From positions 1-64,000 of the forward strand of contig CANMQX010000010.1 of assembly GCA_947500135.1 (NCBI GenBank): DNA of 64,000 bases, written 5' to 3'. Made by a program: the position numbers and the translations under genes. The first letter of the stretch is position 1; each line of letters starts with the position of its first letter. This stretch comes from an uncultured Paracoccaceae bacterium (GTDB lineage Bacteria > Pseudomonadota > Alphaproteobacteria > Rhodobacterales > Rhodobacteraceae). This document shows, piece after piece, positions 43,584-52,554 of the stretch. The notes under the pieces were generated by a model. The model had not been told where the DNA came from. It saw only the letters and a program-made list of their open reading frames with translations, and did not search any database.

Positions 43584-44227
43584 AACGGGCATTTTGCGGT
43601 GATCCGCATCCCCCGCCCGCCATCGGGGTGCCGGAACTGCAAGGTTTCGGAATGCAGCATCAGCCGGGGAAAATCGCGGGCTGGGCCTGTCGCGTAAAAC
43701 GGGTCACCCAAGATCGGGTGGCCCAAAGCCAGCATATGCACCCGCAATTGATGCGACCGCCCCGTGCGAGGCATCAGCCTGATCCGGGTTTCCTCATTGC
43801 CGGCGCGCACCACCCGCCAATCGGTTACCGCCTGTTTGCCATTTTCATGATCAACCATCTGCAAAGGCCGGTTCGGCCAATCCACGATCAACGGCAGATC
43901 AACAGTGCCGGTTTTTTCCGCCACCTCACCCCAGACACGGGCAACATACGTCTTTTTCGTCTGCCGTTTTTCAAATTGCAGACCAAGGTGACGCTGCGCA
44001 TGCGGGGTCAGCGCAAAGATCATGACCCCGGATGTATCCCGGTCCAGCCTGTGGACAAGCAATGCTGTGGGAAAGGCCGCCTGCACCCGCGCGATCAGGC
44101 AATCGGCCAGATCAGGGCCCTTGCCTGGCACCGATAACAAGCCGCTGGGTTTGTTGACCAGCAGCACCTCGTGATCGTCATACAGAATATCAAGCGGGTC
44201 CTGCGGCGGGGTGTAGATAGCCGTCAC
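43580..44227 (-). CDS. RluA-family pseudouridine synthase
   Basis: A 215-residue pseudouridine synthase, with catalytic Asp in HRLDRDTSGVMIF and the RTGRSHQLRVHMLALGHPIL motif. It lacks an S4 domain and is as short as RluA itself, which modifies 23S rRNA U746 and tRNA position 32. The start overlaps the YggS stop by 4 bases (ATGA). Confidence 0.9.
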   Translation of the reverse strand: MTAIYTPPQDPLDILYDDHEVLLVNKPSGLLSVPGKGPDLADCLIARVQAAFPTALLVHRLDRDTSGVMIFALTPHAQRHLGLQFEKRQTKKTYVARVWGEVAEKTGTVDLPLIVDWPNRPLQMVDHENGKQAVTDWRVVRAGNEETRIRLMPRTGRSHQLRVHMLALGHPILGDPFYATGPARDFPRLMLHSETLQFRHPDGGRGMRITAKCPF

Positions 44228-44877
44228 CCGTAGACACGCTCACCAAAAATGGCAGAGCCGACGCGGATATGGGTGGCACCCAACGCGATGGCGCGTTCAA
44301 AATCGCTGCTCATTCCCATGGACAGACCTTTGAGGCCGTTGCGTTCCGCGATCTTGGCCAGCAAGGCGAAATGCAGTGACGGTTCTTCATCCACCGGGGG
44401 AATGCACATCAACCCTTTCAATGGCAGGTCCAGCGCACGGGTCTCGGCGACAAAGGCGTCGACCTCTGTTGGCAGGATACCAGATTTCTGCGGCTCTTCG
44501 CCGGTATTGACCTGAATGAACAGATCAGGGCATTGCCCCATCTCTTGCGCCAGCCGGGCGATGGTCTTGGCCAGCTTTGGACGGTCGAGCGTATGGATGG
44601 CCTGCGCCAGCTCCATCGCCTGCCGGGCTTTGTTGGTTTGTAGCGGCCCAATCAGGTGCAATGTGATGTTCTGATAGCGCTCACGGAAGGCAGGCCACTT
44701 GCCCGCCGCCTCTTGCACCTTATTCTCGCCAAAAACACGATGTCCTTGATCGAGAATCGCTGCGACTCGATCATTGGGCTGCACCTTTGATACGGCGATC
44801 AACTCTACATCTTGGGTGTCGCGACCGGCCGCTTCACAAGCGGCGCGCATTCTGGCCTGAATATCTGCGAGAGGCAT
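44224..44877 (-). CDS. YggS-family PLP homeostasis protein
   Basis: A 217-residue PLP-binding protein of the YggS/PROSC family, which buffers vitamin B6 and affects amino-acid metabolism. The PLP lysine is in ELIAVSKVQPNDRV, and the phosphate-binding LSMGMSSDFERAI and THIRVGSAIFG are present. First gene of the two-gene operon with the RluA-type enzyme. Confidence 0.92.
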   Translation of the reverse strand: MPLADIQARMRAACEAAGRDTQDVELIAVSKVQPNDRVAAILDQGHRVFGENKVQEAAGKWPAFRERYQNITLHLIGPLQTNKARQAMELAQAIHTLDRPKLAKTIARLAQEMGQCPDLFIQVNTGEEPQKSGILPTEVDAFVAETRALDLPLKGLMCIPPVDEEPSLHFALLAKIAERNGLKGLSMGMSSDFERAIALGATHIRVGSAIFGERVYG

Positions 44878-45066
44878 GGAAGGCTCCGAAAAATAAGGAT
44901 CACGGGTTGTTTCGGCCTGAAATAGGGAGATTTGCCCTGAATGTCATGGCCGAAAGCACTGTGTGTCCTTGATGCATCATTTTATTTTGACCCACCAATA
45001 ACTTCCCCAATTTACTTGAGTGTGCAGGCCGTAAGGCGCAGTTAGTCCGCAATGCTAGTAAATCTG

Positions 45067-45082
45067 GCATTCTTGGGAATGC
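45067..45082 (+). promoter_or_regulatory. Small hairpin in the porin 5' leader
   Basis: GCATTC-TTGG-GAATGC is a perfect six-base stem ending 22 bases before the porin ATG. Leaders of porin mRNAs are often bound by small RNAs or stabilised by hairpins. Its role here is a guess. Confidence 0.35.
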
Positions 45083-45104
45083 AAAAACACGAGGGAAAAT
45101 ATCC

Positions 45105-46208
45105 ATGAAAAGCATCCTTCTTGCCTCTACAGCACTCGTCGCCTTCGCTGGCGCAGCCGCTGCTGACGGCCATACATCGATCACACACACACTGAGCACA
45201 ACGCTGGGTTACAACGACAACAACGGCAACACCATCATCAATGATGACGAAACCGGTTTCTACTGGGAAGGTAACCTGAAGACAGACGCCAAGGCGACTC
45301 TGGATAACGGTCTGACAGCTGGTGCATATTTCGAAATCACTGTTGCTGAAGACAATGACACAGCCAACGACGATGGCGGCATTGATCTGAGCTCTTCTGA
45401 CTTCGTTCTGTCTTTGGAAGCTTCCAATGGCGGCCTGTTCTTCGGTGACACTGGTCGTGCCGCTGAGAAGTACTGGAAATCCGCTGGCGATATGGAATCT
45501 GACGGCGTATCCACAGGCAGCGACTCTGCTGTTCTGCGTGGCGACATCGCTGCTGGCCCAGTCAAAGCATCCATCTCGACAATCATCGACGAAGACAACG
45601 ACAGCGAAGAGCAATGGTCTTTCGGTGCAGAAGTTGACGCCGGTGTTGCTGTGATCACAGCTGCTTACCAGGAAGAAACAGACTTCGTTGATGCAGACGA
45701 CGACTTCAATGGCGACGAAATCTGGGGCCTGTCCGCTCAGGGTACATTCGGTGGCGCAACAGTAACTGTTGCTTATGCTGAAAACACAACTGATGATCAG
45801 CAGTCCACAGGTATCAAAGTGGCCTATCCATTCGGCCCAGTGACAGCAACTGCTTACTATGTTGACGAGCAGGGCGGCGCGCTGGACGGTGAACCAAACT
45901 TTGGTATCAACGTTGCATATGCAGACGGCCCAATCGGCGCCACAGTTGACTATCAGGACGACCAGGGCACAGAAAAGTGGTCGGTCGAAGGTTCCTATGA
46001 CGTTGGCAACGGTCTGACATTGTTCGCTGGTGCGCTGGACGAAACGGAAGACGACGCTGACTACTATGTTGCTGCGAAGTACGACCTGGGCGGTGGCGCA
46101 GATTTCCTGATCTCCTACGCTGTTGACAAAGACGGTGGCGCGGAAGACGAAATCGGTTCCGACGAGTACCAGGAAGGTACAACTGTTGAGCTGAACTTCT
46201 CGTTCTAA
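45105..46208 (+). CDS. Outer-membrane porin
   Basis: A 367-residue general porin of the Rhodobacter type: signal peptide (ending AAAADG), strongly acidic loops, sixteen-strand barrel pattern, and a C-terminus ending in VELNFSF with the BAM signal Phe. Codon use (GCT, GGT, ACA, GTT) is more biased than in its neighbours, as expected for a very highly expressed gene. GAGGG precedes the ATG. A UUCG-capped terminator follows. Confidence 0.92.
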   Translation: MKSILLASTALVAFAGAAAADGHTSITHTLSTTLGYNDNNGNTIINDDETGFYWEGNLKTDAKATLDNGLTAGAYFEITVAEDNDTANDDGGIDLSSSDFVLSLEASNGGLFFGDTGRAAEKYWKSAGDMESDGVSTGSDSAVLRGDIAAGPVKASISTIIDEDNDSEEQWSFGAEVDAGVAVITAAYQEETDFVDADDDFNGDEIWGLSAQGTFGGATVTVAYAENTTDDQQSTGIKVAYPFGPVTATAYYVDEQGGALDGEPNFGINVAYADGPIGATVDYQDDQGTEKWSVEGSYDVGNGLTLFAGALDETEDDADYYVAAKYDLGGGADFLISYAVDKDGGAEDEIGSDEYQEGTTVELNFSF

Positions 46209-46235
46209 GCCAAACAGTCGATCAGACTTAAGTCA

Positions 46236-46264
46236 GAGCGGTCCTTCGGGGCCGCTCTTTCTTT
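46236..46264 (+). terminator. UUCG-capped terminator after the porin
   Basis: AGAGCGGTCC pairs with GGGCCGCTCT (one wobble) around the ultrastable TTCG loop, followed by TTTCTTTTT. It lies 27 bases after the porin stop. Confidence 0.92.
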
Positions 46265-46345
46265 TTGGCCTCATGCCATATTGGCTTGTGACAGTGCTGC
46301 CCCTTCGCTACACCTTTTGCCAAACCCAGCATTGGGAGAGAAAGC

Positions 46346-46750
46346 TTGAAAACGACCCTGACAAAACTGCGTATTGGCCTGATGGTGCTTGTGATTGGTG
46401 CGATGGCAGCATGCGGCGGCGGTGGCCCCGCCCCAACGCCGCGGGGCGCCGAAAACGTAGCCGTAAACCGGTACCTTTGGGCGGCATCGCTGGATGTGCT
46501 TAGTTTTCTGCCGGTGCAGACTGCTGATCCTTTTACCGGTGTCATCTCCACCGGCTTTGGTACCCCTCCGGGCAGCGGCCGCGCCTATCGCGCCACGGTT
46601 CAGGTCACAGACCCCGCATTGGACGCCCGTTCACTGAATGTCGCGTTGCAAACACGTGGTGGCCCGGTCGCTATCGAGACCCAGCGCGCCGTCGAGGATG
46701 CAATCCTATCGCGCGCCCGTCAGCTACGCATTGCCGACGGCGCCCTATAG
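46346..46750 (+). CDS. DUF3576 lipoprotein
   Basis: A 134-residue lipoprotein with a lipobox near AMAAC, then a Gly/Pro linker and the DUF3576 domain (VNRYLWAASLDVLSFLPVQT, DPFTGVISTGFGTPPGS). GGGAGAG precedes a TTG start. The gene stands immediately before leuS, as it does in many alphaproteobacteria. The function is not known. Confidence 0.85.
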   Translation: MKTTLTKLRIGLMVLVIGAMAACGGGGPAPTPRGAENVAVNRYLWAASLDVLSFLPVQTADPFTGVISTGFGTPPGSGRAYRATVQVTDPALDARSLNVALQTRGGPVAIETQRAVEDAILSRARQLRIADGAL

Positions 46751-46779
46751 CCATTGGCACCCCGCCCGATTATCAATAC

Positions 46780-46805
46780 CGCCGGGCCCACCGCCCGGCG
46801 TTTCG
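46780..46805 (+). terminator. Hairpin between DUF3576 gene and leuS
   Basis: CGCCGGGC-CCACC-GCCCGGCG is a perfect 8-bp stem followed by TTTCGTTTTG. It lies only 27 bases before the leuS ATG, so it may be a terminator of the DUF3576 gene, or an attenuator for leuS read-through. Confidence 0.65.
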
Positions 46806-46826
46806 TTTTGTTGAAAGACCGATCCG

Positions 46827-49424
46827 ATGACCACTTACGCACCCGCCACGATTGAGGCGAAATGGCAGGAAGCCTGGGCTGACGCGCAGACGTTCAAGGC
46901 CGTCCGCAGCAACGACAAGCCGAAGTATTACGTGCTTGAGATGTTCCCATACCCATCGGGCAAGCTTCACATGGGCCATGTGCGCAACTACACGATGGGC
47001 GACGTCATTGCCCGCTATAAGCTGGCAACGGGCCATAACATCCTGCACCCGATGGGCTGGGATGCGTTTGGGATGCCCGCCGAAAACGCGGCCATGGCGA
47101 CGGGCATTCACCCCAAGGATTATACCTACGGCAATATCGCCGATATGAAGGCGCAGATGGGTCCGCTGGGCCTGTCGATTGACTGGTCCCGAGAATTCGC
47201 CACCTGCGATCCGGACTATTACGGCCAGCAACAGGCCTTGTTCATTGATTTCCTGGCCAAGGGCCTGATTTATCGCAAGAAAGCCGTGGTGAACTGGGAC
47301 CCGATCGACATGACCGTGCTGGCCAATGAACAGGTGATCGACGGCAAAGGCTGGCGGTCCGGGGCCGAGGTTGAGCGGCGCGAACTGGTGCAATGGTTCT
47401 TCAAAATCAGCGACTATTCCGAAGAACTGCTGGAGGCGATTGATACGCTTGATAACTGGCCCGCCAAGGTCAAGCTGATGCAGGCCAACTGGATCGGTAA
47501 GTCCCGGGGACTACAATTCGCGTTTGAACGCACCGATGGCGGCGAGATTGAGGTGTATACCACACGCCCCGATACGCTGATGGGCGCATCATTTGTTGGT
47601 ATATCCCCTGATCACCCACTAGCCAAAGAGTTGGAAGCAACCAATCCCAAGGTCGCAACCTTCTGCGCAGAATGTCGCAAGGGCGGCACCACCGCTGAGG
47701 CTGTCGAAAAGGCGGAAAAGCTGGGATACAACACCGGTCTCACTGTGAGACATCCATTTGATGAATGCGATGACTTACCCATATTCATCGCCAACTTTAT
47801 CCTCATGGATTACGGCACCGGTGCAATTTTCGGCTGTCCGGCGCATGACCAGCGAGATTTGGATTTCGCACGAAAATATGGCTTGAAGGTTATCAACGTG
47901 TTCGAGCCCGACATGGGTCTACATGAAGGTTGGAAGGGGGAGCCTTCTGCCTACGAAACGCTTCCTAGTGAACACAATTCTATTCCGGCATTTGTTCCGC
48001 CAAAGTCGGATGAGGTGCGGTATCGGCTACCGATCGATGGACGCACTGCAATGCGGACCGGTAAAGAGGCTATAGAGACTGCCATCACCCATTGCGAAGC
48101 GATCGGCATCGGTCAGGGCGTTACGAAATACCGTCTGCGCGATTGGGGCTTAAGCCGCCAACGCTATTGGGGTACGCCGATCCCGGTTGTGCATTGTGAC
48201 GCTTGTGGCGTGGTTCCCGAGAAGAAGGAAAACCTGCCCGTCGAGCTGCCTTATGATGTCACCTTCGATATCCCGGGCAACCCATTGGATCGTCACCCGA
48301 CATGGCGCGATTGTGCCTGCCCGTCTTGCGGCACGCCTGCCAAGCGCGAAACCGACACGATGGACACGTTCGTGGATTCGTCATGGTATTTCGCGCGCTT
48401 CACGTCGCCCAATGCGGCGACGCCCACCAATGCGGATGACGCGGCCTATTGGATGAATGTGGACCAGTATATCGGCGGCATCGAACACGCGATCCTGCAC
48501 CTGCTGTATAGTCGATTCTTTGCCCGCGCGATGAATATGACAGGCCATTTGCCGCAAGGCACGTCAGAGCCGTTTAACGCCCTGTTCACCCAAGGCATGG
48601 TGACGCATGAGATCTACGTGACCCGGGACGAAAACGATCGCCCTGTCTATCACTTGCCAGAACATATCGAATGGACCGAAAGCGGTGCGCGGCTGGGGGC
48701 CACGGGTGAAGCTGTCGATGTGATCCCCTCTGCGAAAATGTCCAAGTCGAAAAAGAATGTCGTTGATCCCGATGACATCCTACAAAAATACGGGGCCGAC
48801 ACCGCCCGCTGGTTTGTCCTGTCCGATAGCCCGCCGGAACGCGACGTAGAATGGACGGCCTCGGGTGCCGAGGCCACGTTTAAACACCTGAACCGGGTTT
48901 GGACGCTGGCCGACCGTATTGCGGGAATGGATGACGCGCCCGGTCAAGGTGATGACGACCTGCTGCGCGCCATGCATCGCACCATCCATGACGTGACGCT
49001 GGCGGTTGAAACCTTTGGCTTTAACGCGGCCATTGCCAAGCTTTATGCCTTTACCGCAACGCTGCAGAAATCAAAGGCAGGCAAACCGACCAAAGTGCAG
49101 GCGGCCAAGGTGCTGGCACAGCTGATGTCACCCATGACACCGCATCTGTCCGAAGAGATCTGGACCCTGCATGGCGGCACCGGTCTGATCGCCAACGCGC
49201 CATGGCCCGTCGCGGATGAGGTGATGCTGGTTGAAGACACCGTAACCATGCCAATCCAAATCAACGGCAAACGCCGCGCTGAAATTCAAGTTGCGGCGGA
49301 TGCCAGCAAAGACGCGATTGAAGCCATGGCGATGGAAGTGGACGCAGTCCAGCGTGCGTTGGATGGTGGTCAGCCGAAAAAGTTGATTGTTGTGCCCGGG
49401 CGGATTGTGAACATTGTCATCTGA
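46827..49424 (+). CDS. leuS: Leucyl-tRNA synthetase
   Basis: An 865-residue class I synthetase that charges tRNA-Leu. The HIGH motif is [19 protein letters not shown], the KMSKS loop is [17 protein letters not shown]. The CP1 editing domain (about residues 225-420) contains the threonine-rich [13 protein letters not shown] and the conserved [18 protein letters not shown]. Codons from about 47500 to 48130, which cover CP1, are unlike the rest of the gene (ATA, CTA, AGA), which suggests recombination. The coding frame is intact throughout. Confidence 0.97.
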   Translation: MTTYAPATIEAKWQEAWADAQTFKAVRSNDKPKYYVLEMFPYPSGKLHMGHVRNYTMGDVIARYKLATGHNILHPMGWDAFGMPAENAAMATGIHPKDYTYGNIADMKAQMGPLGLSIDWSREFATCDPDYYGQQQALFIDFLAKGLIYRKKAVVNWDPIDMTVLANEQVIDGKGWRSGAEVERRELVQWFFKISDYSEELLEAIDTLDNWPAKVKLMQANWIGKSRGLQFAFERTDGGEIEVYTTRPDTLMGASFVGISPDHPLAKELEATNPKVATFCAECRKGGTTAEAVEKAEKLGYNTGLTVRHPFDECDDLPIFIANFILMDYGTGAIFGCPAHDQRDLDFARKYGLKVINVFEPDMGLHEGWKGEPSAYETLPSEHNSIPAFVPPKSDEVRYRLPIDGRTAMRTGKEAIETAITHCEAIGIGQGVTKYRLRDWGLSRQRYWGTPIPVVHCDACGVVPEKKENLPVELPYDVTFDIPGNPLDRHPTWRDCACPSCGTPAKRETDTMDTFVDSSWYFARFTSPNAATPTNADDAAYWMNVDQYIGGIEHAILHLLYSRFFARAMNMTGHLPQGTSEPFNALFTQGMVTHEIYVTRDENDRPVYHLPEHIEWTESGARLGATGEAVDVIPSAKMSKSKKNVVDPDDILQKYGADTARWFVLSDSPPERDVEWTASGAEATFKHLNRVWTLADRIAGMDDAPGQGDDDLLRAMHRTIHDVTLAVETFGFNAAIAKLYAFTATLQKSKAGKPTKVQAAKVLAQLMSPMTPHLSEEIWTLHGGTGLIANAPWPVADEVMLVEDTVTMPIQINGKRRAEIQVAADASKDAIEAMAMEVDAVQRALDGGQPKKLIVVPGRIVNIVI

Positions 49425-49902
49425 CCTGATCCCCCGCCGCGCAGCCCTGTTGGGTCTGCTCGCCGCCGTAGGCGGCTGCGGCTTCGCGCCGGTGCATCGT
49501 GATGGGGCATCGCTACAAGGTCAGATCGCATTTGACACGCCGGAAAGCGTGGCGGGTTTTCGGATGCGCGAACAGTTGGAAAAGCGGCTCGGTGCTGCAC
49601 AAAATGCGCGCTACATGCTGCGCGTGCGCCCGTCGGGCGGCAGCCGCGCCGGTGCGATCACGTCAGACGGCGACACGGTGCGGTTCAACGTCATTGGGAA
49701 CGCGACATGGCGCTTGCGTGACCTTCGCAACAATCAGGTGATCGACAGCGGCAAGGTCGAGAACTTTAGCAGCTATGCCGCGACCGGTTCGACCGTGGCC
49801 ACACAGGCGGCGGAAACCGACGCCAATGCCCGCCTGTCGGTCACCCTGGCCGATTTGATTGTCAGCCGCCTGCTGATCCTGTCCCCCAGATTGACCAAAT
49901 GA
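49414..49902 (+). CDS. lptE: LPS assembly lipoprotein LptE
   Basis: A 162-residue lipoprotein with an N-terminal signal ending in VGGC, the LptE partner of the LptD translocon that inserts lipopolysaccharide. The mature domain has the strand-helix pattern of LptE ([27 protein letters not shown]). TTG 49414 overlaps the leuS stop by 11 bases, and the stop overlaps holA by 4. The order leuS-lptE-holA is conserved across alphaproteobacteria and enterobacteria, which supports the call. Confidence 0.87.
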   Translation: MSSDLIPRRAALLGLLAAVGGCGFAPVHRDGASLQGQIAFDTPESVAGFRMREQLEKRLGAAQNARYMLRVRPSGGSRAGAITSDGDTVRFNVIGNATWRLRDLRNNQVIDSGKVENFSSYAATGSTVATQAAETDANARLSVTLADLIVSRLLILSPRLTK

Positions 49903-50921
49903 AGCTGACCGGGCAGGCAGCCACGGCTTACTTTCGCAAGCCTGACCCGACACATACCGGGCTTTTGATCTTTGGTGCCGACCCGATGCGCGTTGCCGCC
50001 AAACGGCAAGAGGCAATCGCCGCCCTTGTTGGCCCCCAGGGCGAGGAAGAGATGCGTCTGACCCGGATCAATGCTGCCGACCTGCGCAAGGATCCCGCCC
50101 TGCTGGACGACGCGATCAAGGCGCAAGGGTTCTTTCCCGGACACAGGGTCGCCTTTGTCGAAGATGCTACAGACGGGCTGTCAAAGCTGCTGGATGCCGC
50201 CTTGGGCGACTGGCAGGCGGGGGATGCGCAGGTTGTCGTCACCGCCGGTCAGCTGACCGCGAAATCCGCCCTGCGCAAGGTGTTTGAGGGGCACGGCAAT
50301 GCCGTCGCCATTGGCATTTATGACGATCCGCCCAGTATGGCCGATATCGAACAGACACTGGGCCAAGCCGGGATCATGCGGCCAGAGCGTGACGTGATGG
50401 ACATGCTGATGTCACTCGCAGGCAGCCTGGAACCAGGCGATTTCCGCCAGACAGTGGATAAGATCAGCCTGTATAAGCGCGGCGATGAAACGGTCCTGAC
50501 AGTCGCTGATGTTATGGCCTGTGCACCGCAATCAGCGGATGTTGATGTCGATGATGTGCTGGATGTCGTCACGCAAGGGCAAGCCGATCAATTGGGGCCG
50601 ACATTGCGCAACCTTTATGCCCAAGGGGTCACCCCAGTAACGCTGTGCATCGGGGCGATGCGGCATTTTCGGCGGTTGCATGTGGTGGCGTCTGATCCGG
50701 GCGGGCCTGGTGCAGGGGTCGGGCGGCTGCGGCCCCCCGTCTTTGGACCACGGCGGGACAAGATTGCGCGTCAGGCAGGCCATTGGGGGCGCGCACGGTT
50801 GGAACGGGCATTGACCGCATTGACGGATGTGGATTTGCAACTGCGTTCAGCCAGCACCGCACCACAAAGCGCGTTGATGGAACGCACCTTGATCAGACTG
50901 GCGATGATGGCGCGCCGCTAA
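49899..50921 (+). CDS. holA: DNA polymerase III delta subunit
   Basis: A 340-residue clamp-loader subunit (AAA+-like, without ATPase motifs) that opens the beta clamp. LLIFGADPMRVAAKRQE at the start and the C-terminal TLCIGAMRHFRRLHV region are family-like. ATGA overlap with lptE couples them. It is the last plus-strand gene of the DUF3576-leuS-lptE-holA cluster. Confidence 0.9.
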   Translation: MKLTGQAATAYFRKPDPTHTGLLIFGADPMRVAAKRQEAIAALVGPQGEEEMRLTRINAADLRKDPALLDDAIKAQGFFPGHRVAFVEDATDGLSKLLDAALGDWQAGDAQVVVTAGQLTAKSALRKVFEGHGNAVAIGIYDDPPSMADIEQTLGQAGIMRPERDVMDMLMSLAGSLEPGDFRQTVDKISLYKRGDETVLTVADVMACAPQSADVDVDDVLDVVTQGQADQLGPTLRNLYAQGVTPVTLCIGAMRHFRRLHVVASDPGGPGAGVGRLRPPVFGPRRDKIARQAGHWGRARLERALTALTDVDLQLRSASTAPQSALMERTLIRLAMMARR

Positions 50922-50926
50922 GGCGA

Positions 50927-51151
50927 TCAGTTGCTGGCGGCGGCCAGCGCCATGGCAAGAAACGCGCCCAGCAGAATGTAGCCACCATTTACAGAACCCT
51001 GTGGCGGATCAAATGGCACTTCGGGCGCTGCGGCCTCTGGTTCTTGGATAGGGGCAGCCAATCCACCAGCTTGCGCGGATTGACCCGCGATACAGATAAC
51101 GGCGGCAAGTGTTGTCGCTTTCAAAAAATGCACGGTAGACCTCGGTTTCAT
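50927..51151 (-). CDS. Small secreted single-pass protein (divergent paralogue)
   Basis: A 74-residue protein: signal peptide ending SAQAGG, a Pro/Glu linker (EPEAAAPEVPFDPPQGS) and a C-terminal hydrophobic helix (GGYILLGAFLAMALAAASN). The plan matches the two near-identical proteins upstream, although the sequence has diverged. GTG 51133, with AGGT six bases upstream, is an alternative start. Possibly a YjbE-like product of the exopolysaccharide locus. Confidence 0.65.
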   Translation of the reverse strand: MKPRSTVHFLKATTLAAVICIAGQSAQAGGLAAPIQEPEAAAPEVPFDPPQGSVNGGYILLGAFLAMALAAASN

Positions 51152-51247
51152 GGTGTCACTGGTTATTCATGGGTCATCGATATCAGAGTGGCAGACCCAT
51201 CACATATATATCGTAGCGGAGCACGTGTTCATGGTCCCGCATAAAAA

Positions 51248-51294
51248 ATCGGCCGGCAGAACACTGCCGGCCGATCATTTGTCATAACGACAAA
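51248..51294 (-). terminator. Double hairpin 3' of the second small protein
   Basis: Downstream of the 51298 gene (minus strand): a small stem TTTGTC/GACAAA at 51278-51294, then a perfect 12-bp GC-rich stem ATCGGCCGGCAG/CTGCCGGCCGAT at 51248-51275, followed by a run of six T. The larger one is a clear terminator. Confidence 0.85.
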
Positions 51295-51297
51295 TTC

Positions 51298-51510
51298 TTA
51301 GTCAGCTTCGTTGACAGCAGCTGCGATCAGCAGAGCGGCCAGAATACCAACGATCACGTATGTGCTGTTGATGGAAGAACCGGCAGGTGCGGGCTCTTCT
51401 ACGACGACGACTGGAGCTTCCATAACTTCTGGGGCCAGGCCACCAGCGTTAGCGGTGAAGCCAGAGATTGTCAGTGCAGCTGCAGCGGCAAGAGTTGTTG
51501 TAAGGCGCAT
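51298..51510 (-). CDS. Small secreted single-pass protein, copy B
   Basis: A 70-residue protein starting at MRLTTTLAAAAAL (ATG 51510, with AAAGGA correctly spaced; ATG 51516 is too close). Signal peptide ending NAGG, linker VVVVEEPAPAGSS and a C-terminal helix YVIVGILAALLIAAAVNEAD. The C-terminal half is identical to copy C. Proteins of this type are often mislabelled ferrochelatase in databases; there is no catalytic domain here. Confidence 0.82.
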   Translation of the reverse strand: MRLTTTLAAAAALTISGFTANAGGLAPEVMEAPVVVVEEPAPAGSSINSTYVIVGILAALLIAAAVNEAD

Positions 51511-51533
51511 GTTCATTTTCCTTTATTGCAAAA

Positions 51534-51575
51534 CGGCCGGTTCAAGCCGGCCGATTATTTATCTCGTAGCGAGAT
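51534..51575 (-). terminator. Double hairpin 3' of the third small protein
   Basis: On the minus strand after the 51580 stop: small stem ATCTCG-TAG-CGAGAT (51561-51575), then CGGCCGG/CCGGCCG (51534-51553) followed by TTTT. The layout repeats that at 51248-51294 with different stem sequences. Confidence 0.75.
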
Positions 51576-51579
51576 TCTT

Positions 51580-51792
51580 TTAGTCGGCTTCGTTCACGGC
51601 AGCTGCAATCAGCAGGGCTGCCAGAATACCAACAATGACGTAAGTGCTGTTGATCGAGGACCCAGCAGGTGCTGGTTCTTCCACAACAACAACTGGGGCA
51701 TCCATAACCGCAGGTTCAGGGTTACCAGCGTGTGCGGCAAAACCGGTGACGGCCAAAGCGGCGGCAGCGGCGAGCGTAGTAGTAAGGCGCAT
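51580..51792 (-). CDS. Small secreted single-pass protein, copy C
   Basis: A 70-residue protein starting at ATG 51792 after GGAGAACAG. Signal peptide (MRLTTTLAAAAALAVTGFAA, then HAG), linker and C-terminal hydrophobic helix. The last half (from VVVVEEP to NEAD) is identical to copy B, and the first 13 residues are too, so this is a recent tandem duplication. It is transcribed after yjbH-yjbF on the same strand. A YjbE-like role in exopolysaccharide is inferred from location. Confidence 0.82.
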   Translation of the reverse strand: MRLTTTLAAAAALAVTGFAAHAGNPEPAVMDAPVVVVEEPAPAGSSINSTYVIVGILAALLIAAAVNEAD

Positions 51793-51894
51793 ATCTGTTC
51801 TCCATTGATGCACGGGTGGACGTCGGCCAAAAGCCGCCCCACATTGGCGCATTAAATCAGCACATTAGGCAAAATCCAAGATACCTAGCGAAGT

Positions 51895-52554
51895 TTAGAA
51901 CATATCGATCTGAAGATATCCCGCCTGTGGCGAGATCGCTTGCAAGCTGCGAATTATATGTCCAGCGCCATTTACCCAATAAACATTGGTGAATTGCAGG
52001 CCTTCGCTTGCGCATTTCTCTTCAAAACGCGTCGTATTTTGCTTTGTTTTCAGCCTTTCAATGGTTTCCGCCCCCTGAGAAACGATGCGGCACTGCAACA
52101 GTTCAGTCGAAATTCGGTCCATATTGGTCAGAAATTCATGCCTACGTCGTGCTTCTCCGCCGCCTGAGCGGATCGCCGCCGAGACTTCAGAGACATCCGC
52201 TGCCATCAAATCACGCACCAGACCGCGCGTGGCCACAACGATCCCGTTTTCGAATGTGATGCTGACACTGGCGCTATCGACCCATGTCGACCGGTTGCCA
52301 TTGCTGCCGGACTGCACATTGGTGTCCCAACGGTCCAGATTGCGGGTAAACACCCGGATATATTTGCCCGGCTCTGAAACAACCTGCTCGCGCGTGATTG
52401 ATGCGGCAGGCGCGGGTGCCTCTGCAGCGCCCTTGCCAAGGCCCAGCAAGGCGCCGCCAAGCTGGCTGAACGTGTTGTTCTTGGCCATTGGGCCGCATGC
52501 GGTAACGCCTGTCAGTGCCAGCCCCAGGATTATCAGTCTTGTGTATTTCATCAT
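51895..52554 (-). CDS. YjbF family lipoprotein
   Basis: A 219-residue lipoprotein with a lipobox TGVTAC. The C-terminal half (CRIVSQGAETIERL, LQFTNVYWVNGAGHIIRSLQ) matches YjbF/GfcB proteins of the yjbEFGH / group 4 capsule systems, which act in polysaccharide secretion at the cell surface. ATG 52554 overlaps the yjbH stop by 4 bases, so they are coupled. Its membership of the family is firm. The polysaccharide exported is unknown. Confidence 0.87.
   Translation of the reverse strand: MMKYTRLIILGLALTGVTACGPMAKNNTFSQLGGALLGLGKGAAEAPAPAASITREQVVSEPGKYIRVFTRNLDRWDTNVQSGSNGNRSTWVDSASVSITFENGIVVATRGLVRDLMAADVSEVSAAIRSGGGEARRRHEFLTNMDRISTELLQCRIVSQGAETIERLKTKQNTTRFEEKCASEGLQFTNVYWVNGAGHIIRSLQAISPQAGYLQIDMF

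Noticed and set aside
50927-51792. Calling the small proteins ferrochelatase, as databases sometimes do
   Set aside because: At about 70 residues with a signal peptide and one helix, none contains a ferrochelatase domain.
51298-51792. Tandem similarity as a CRISPR or simple repeat array
   Set aside because: The repeated units are whole genes with intact frames and SDs, not short spaced repeats.
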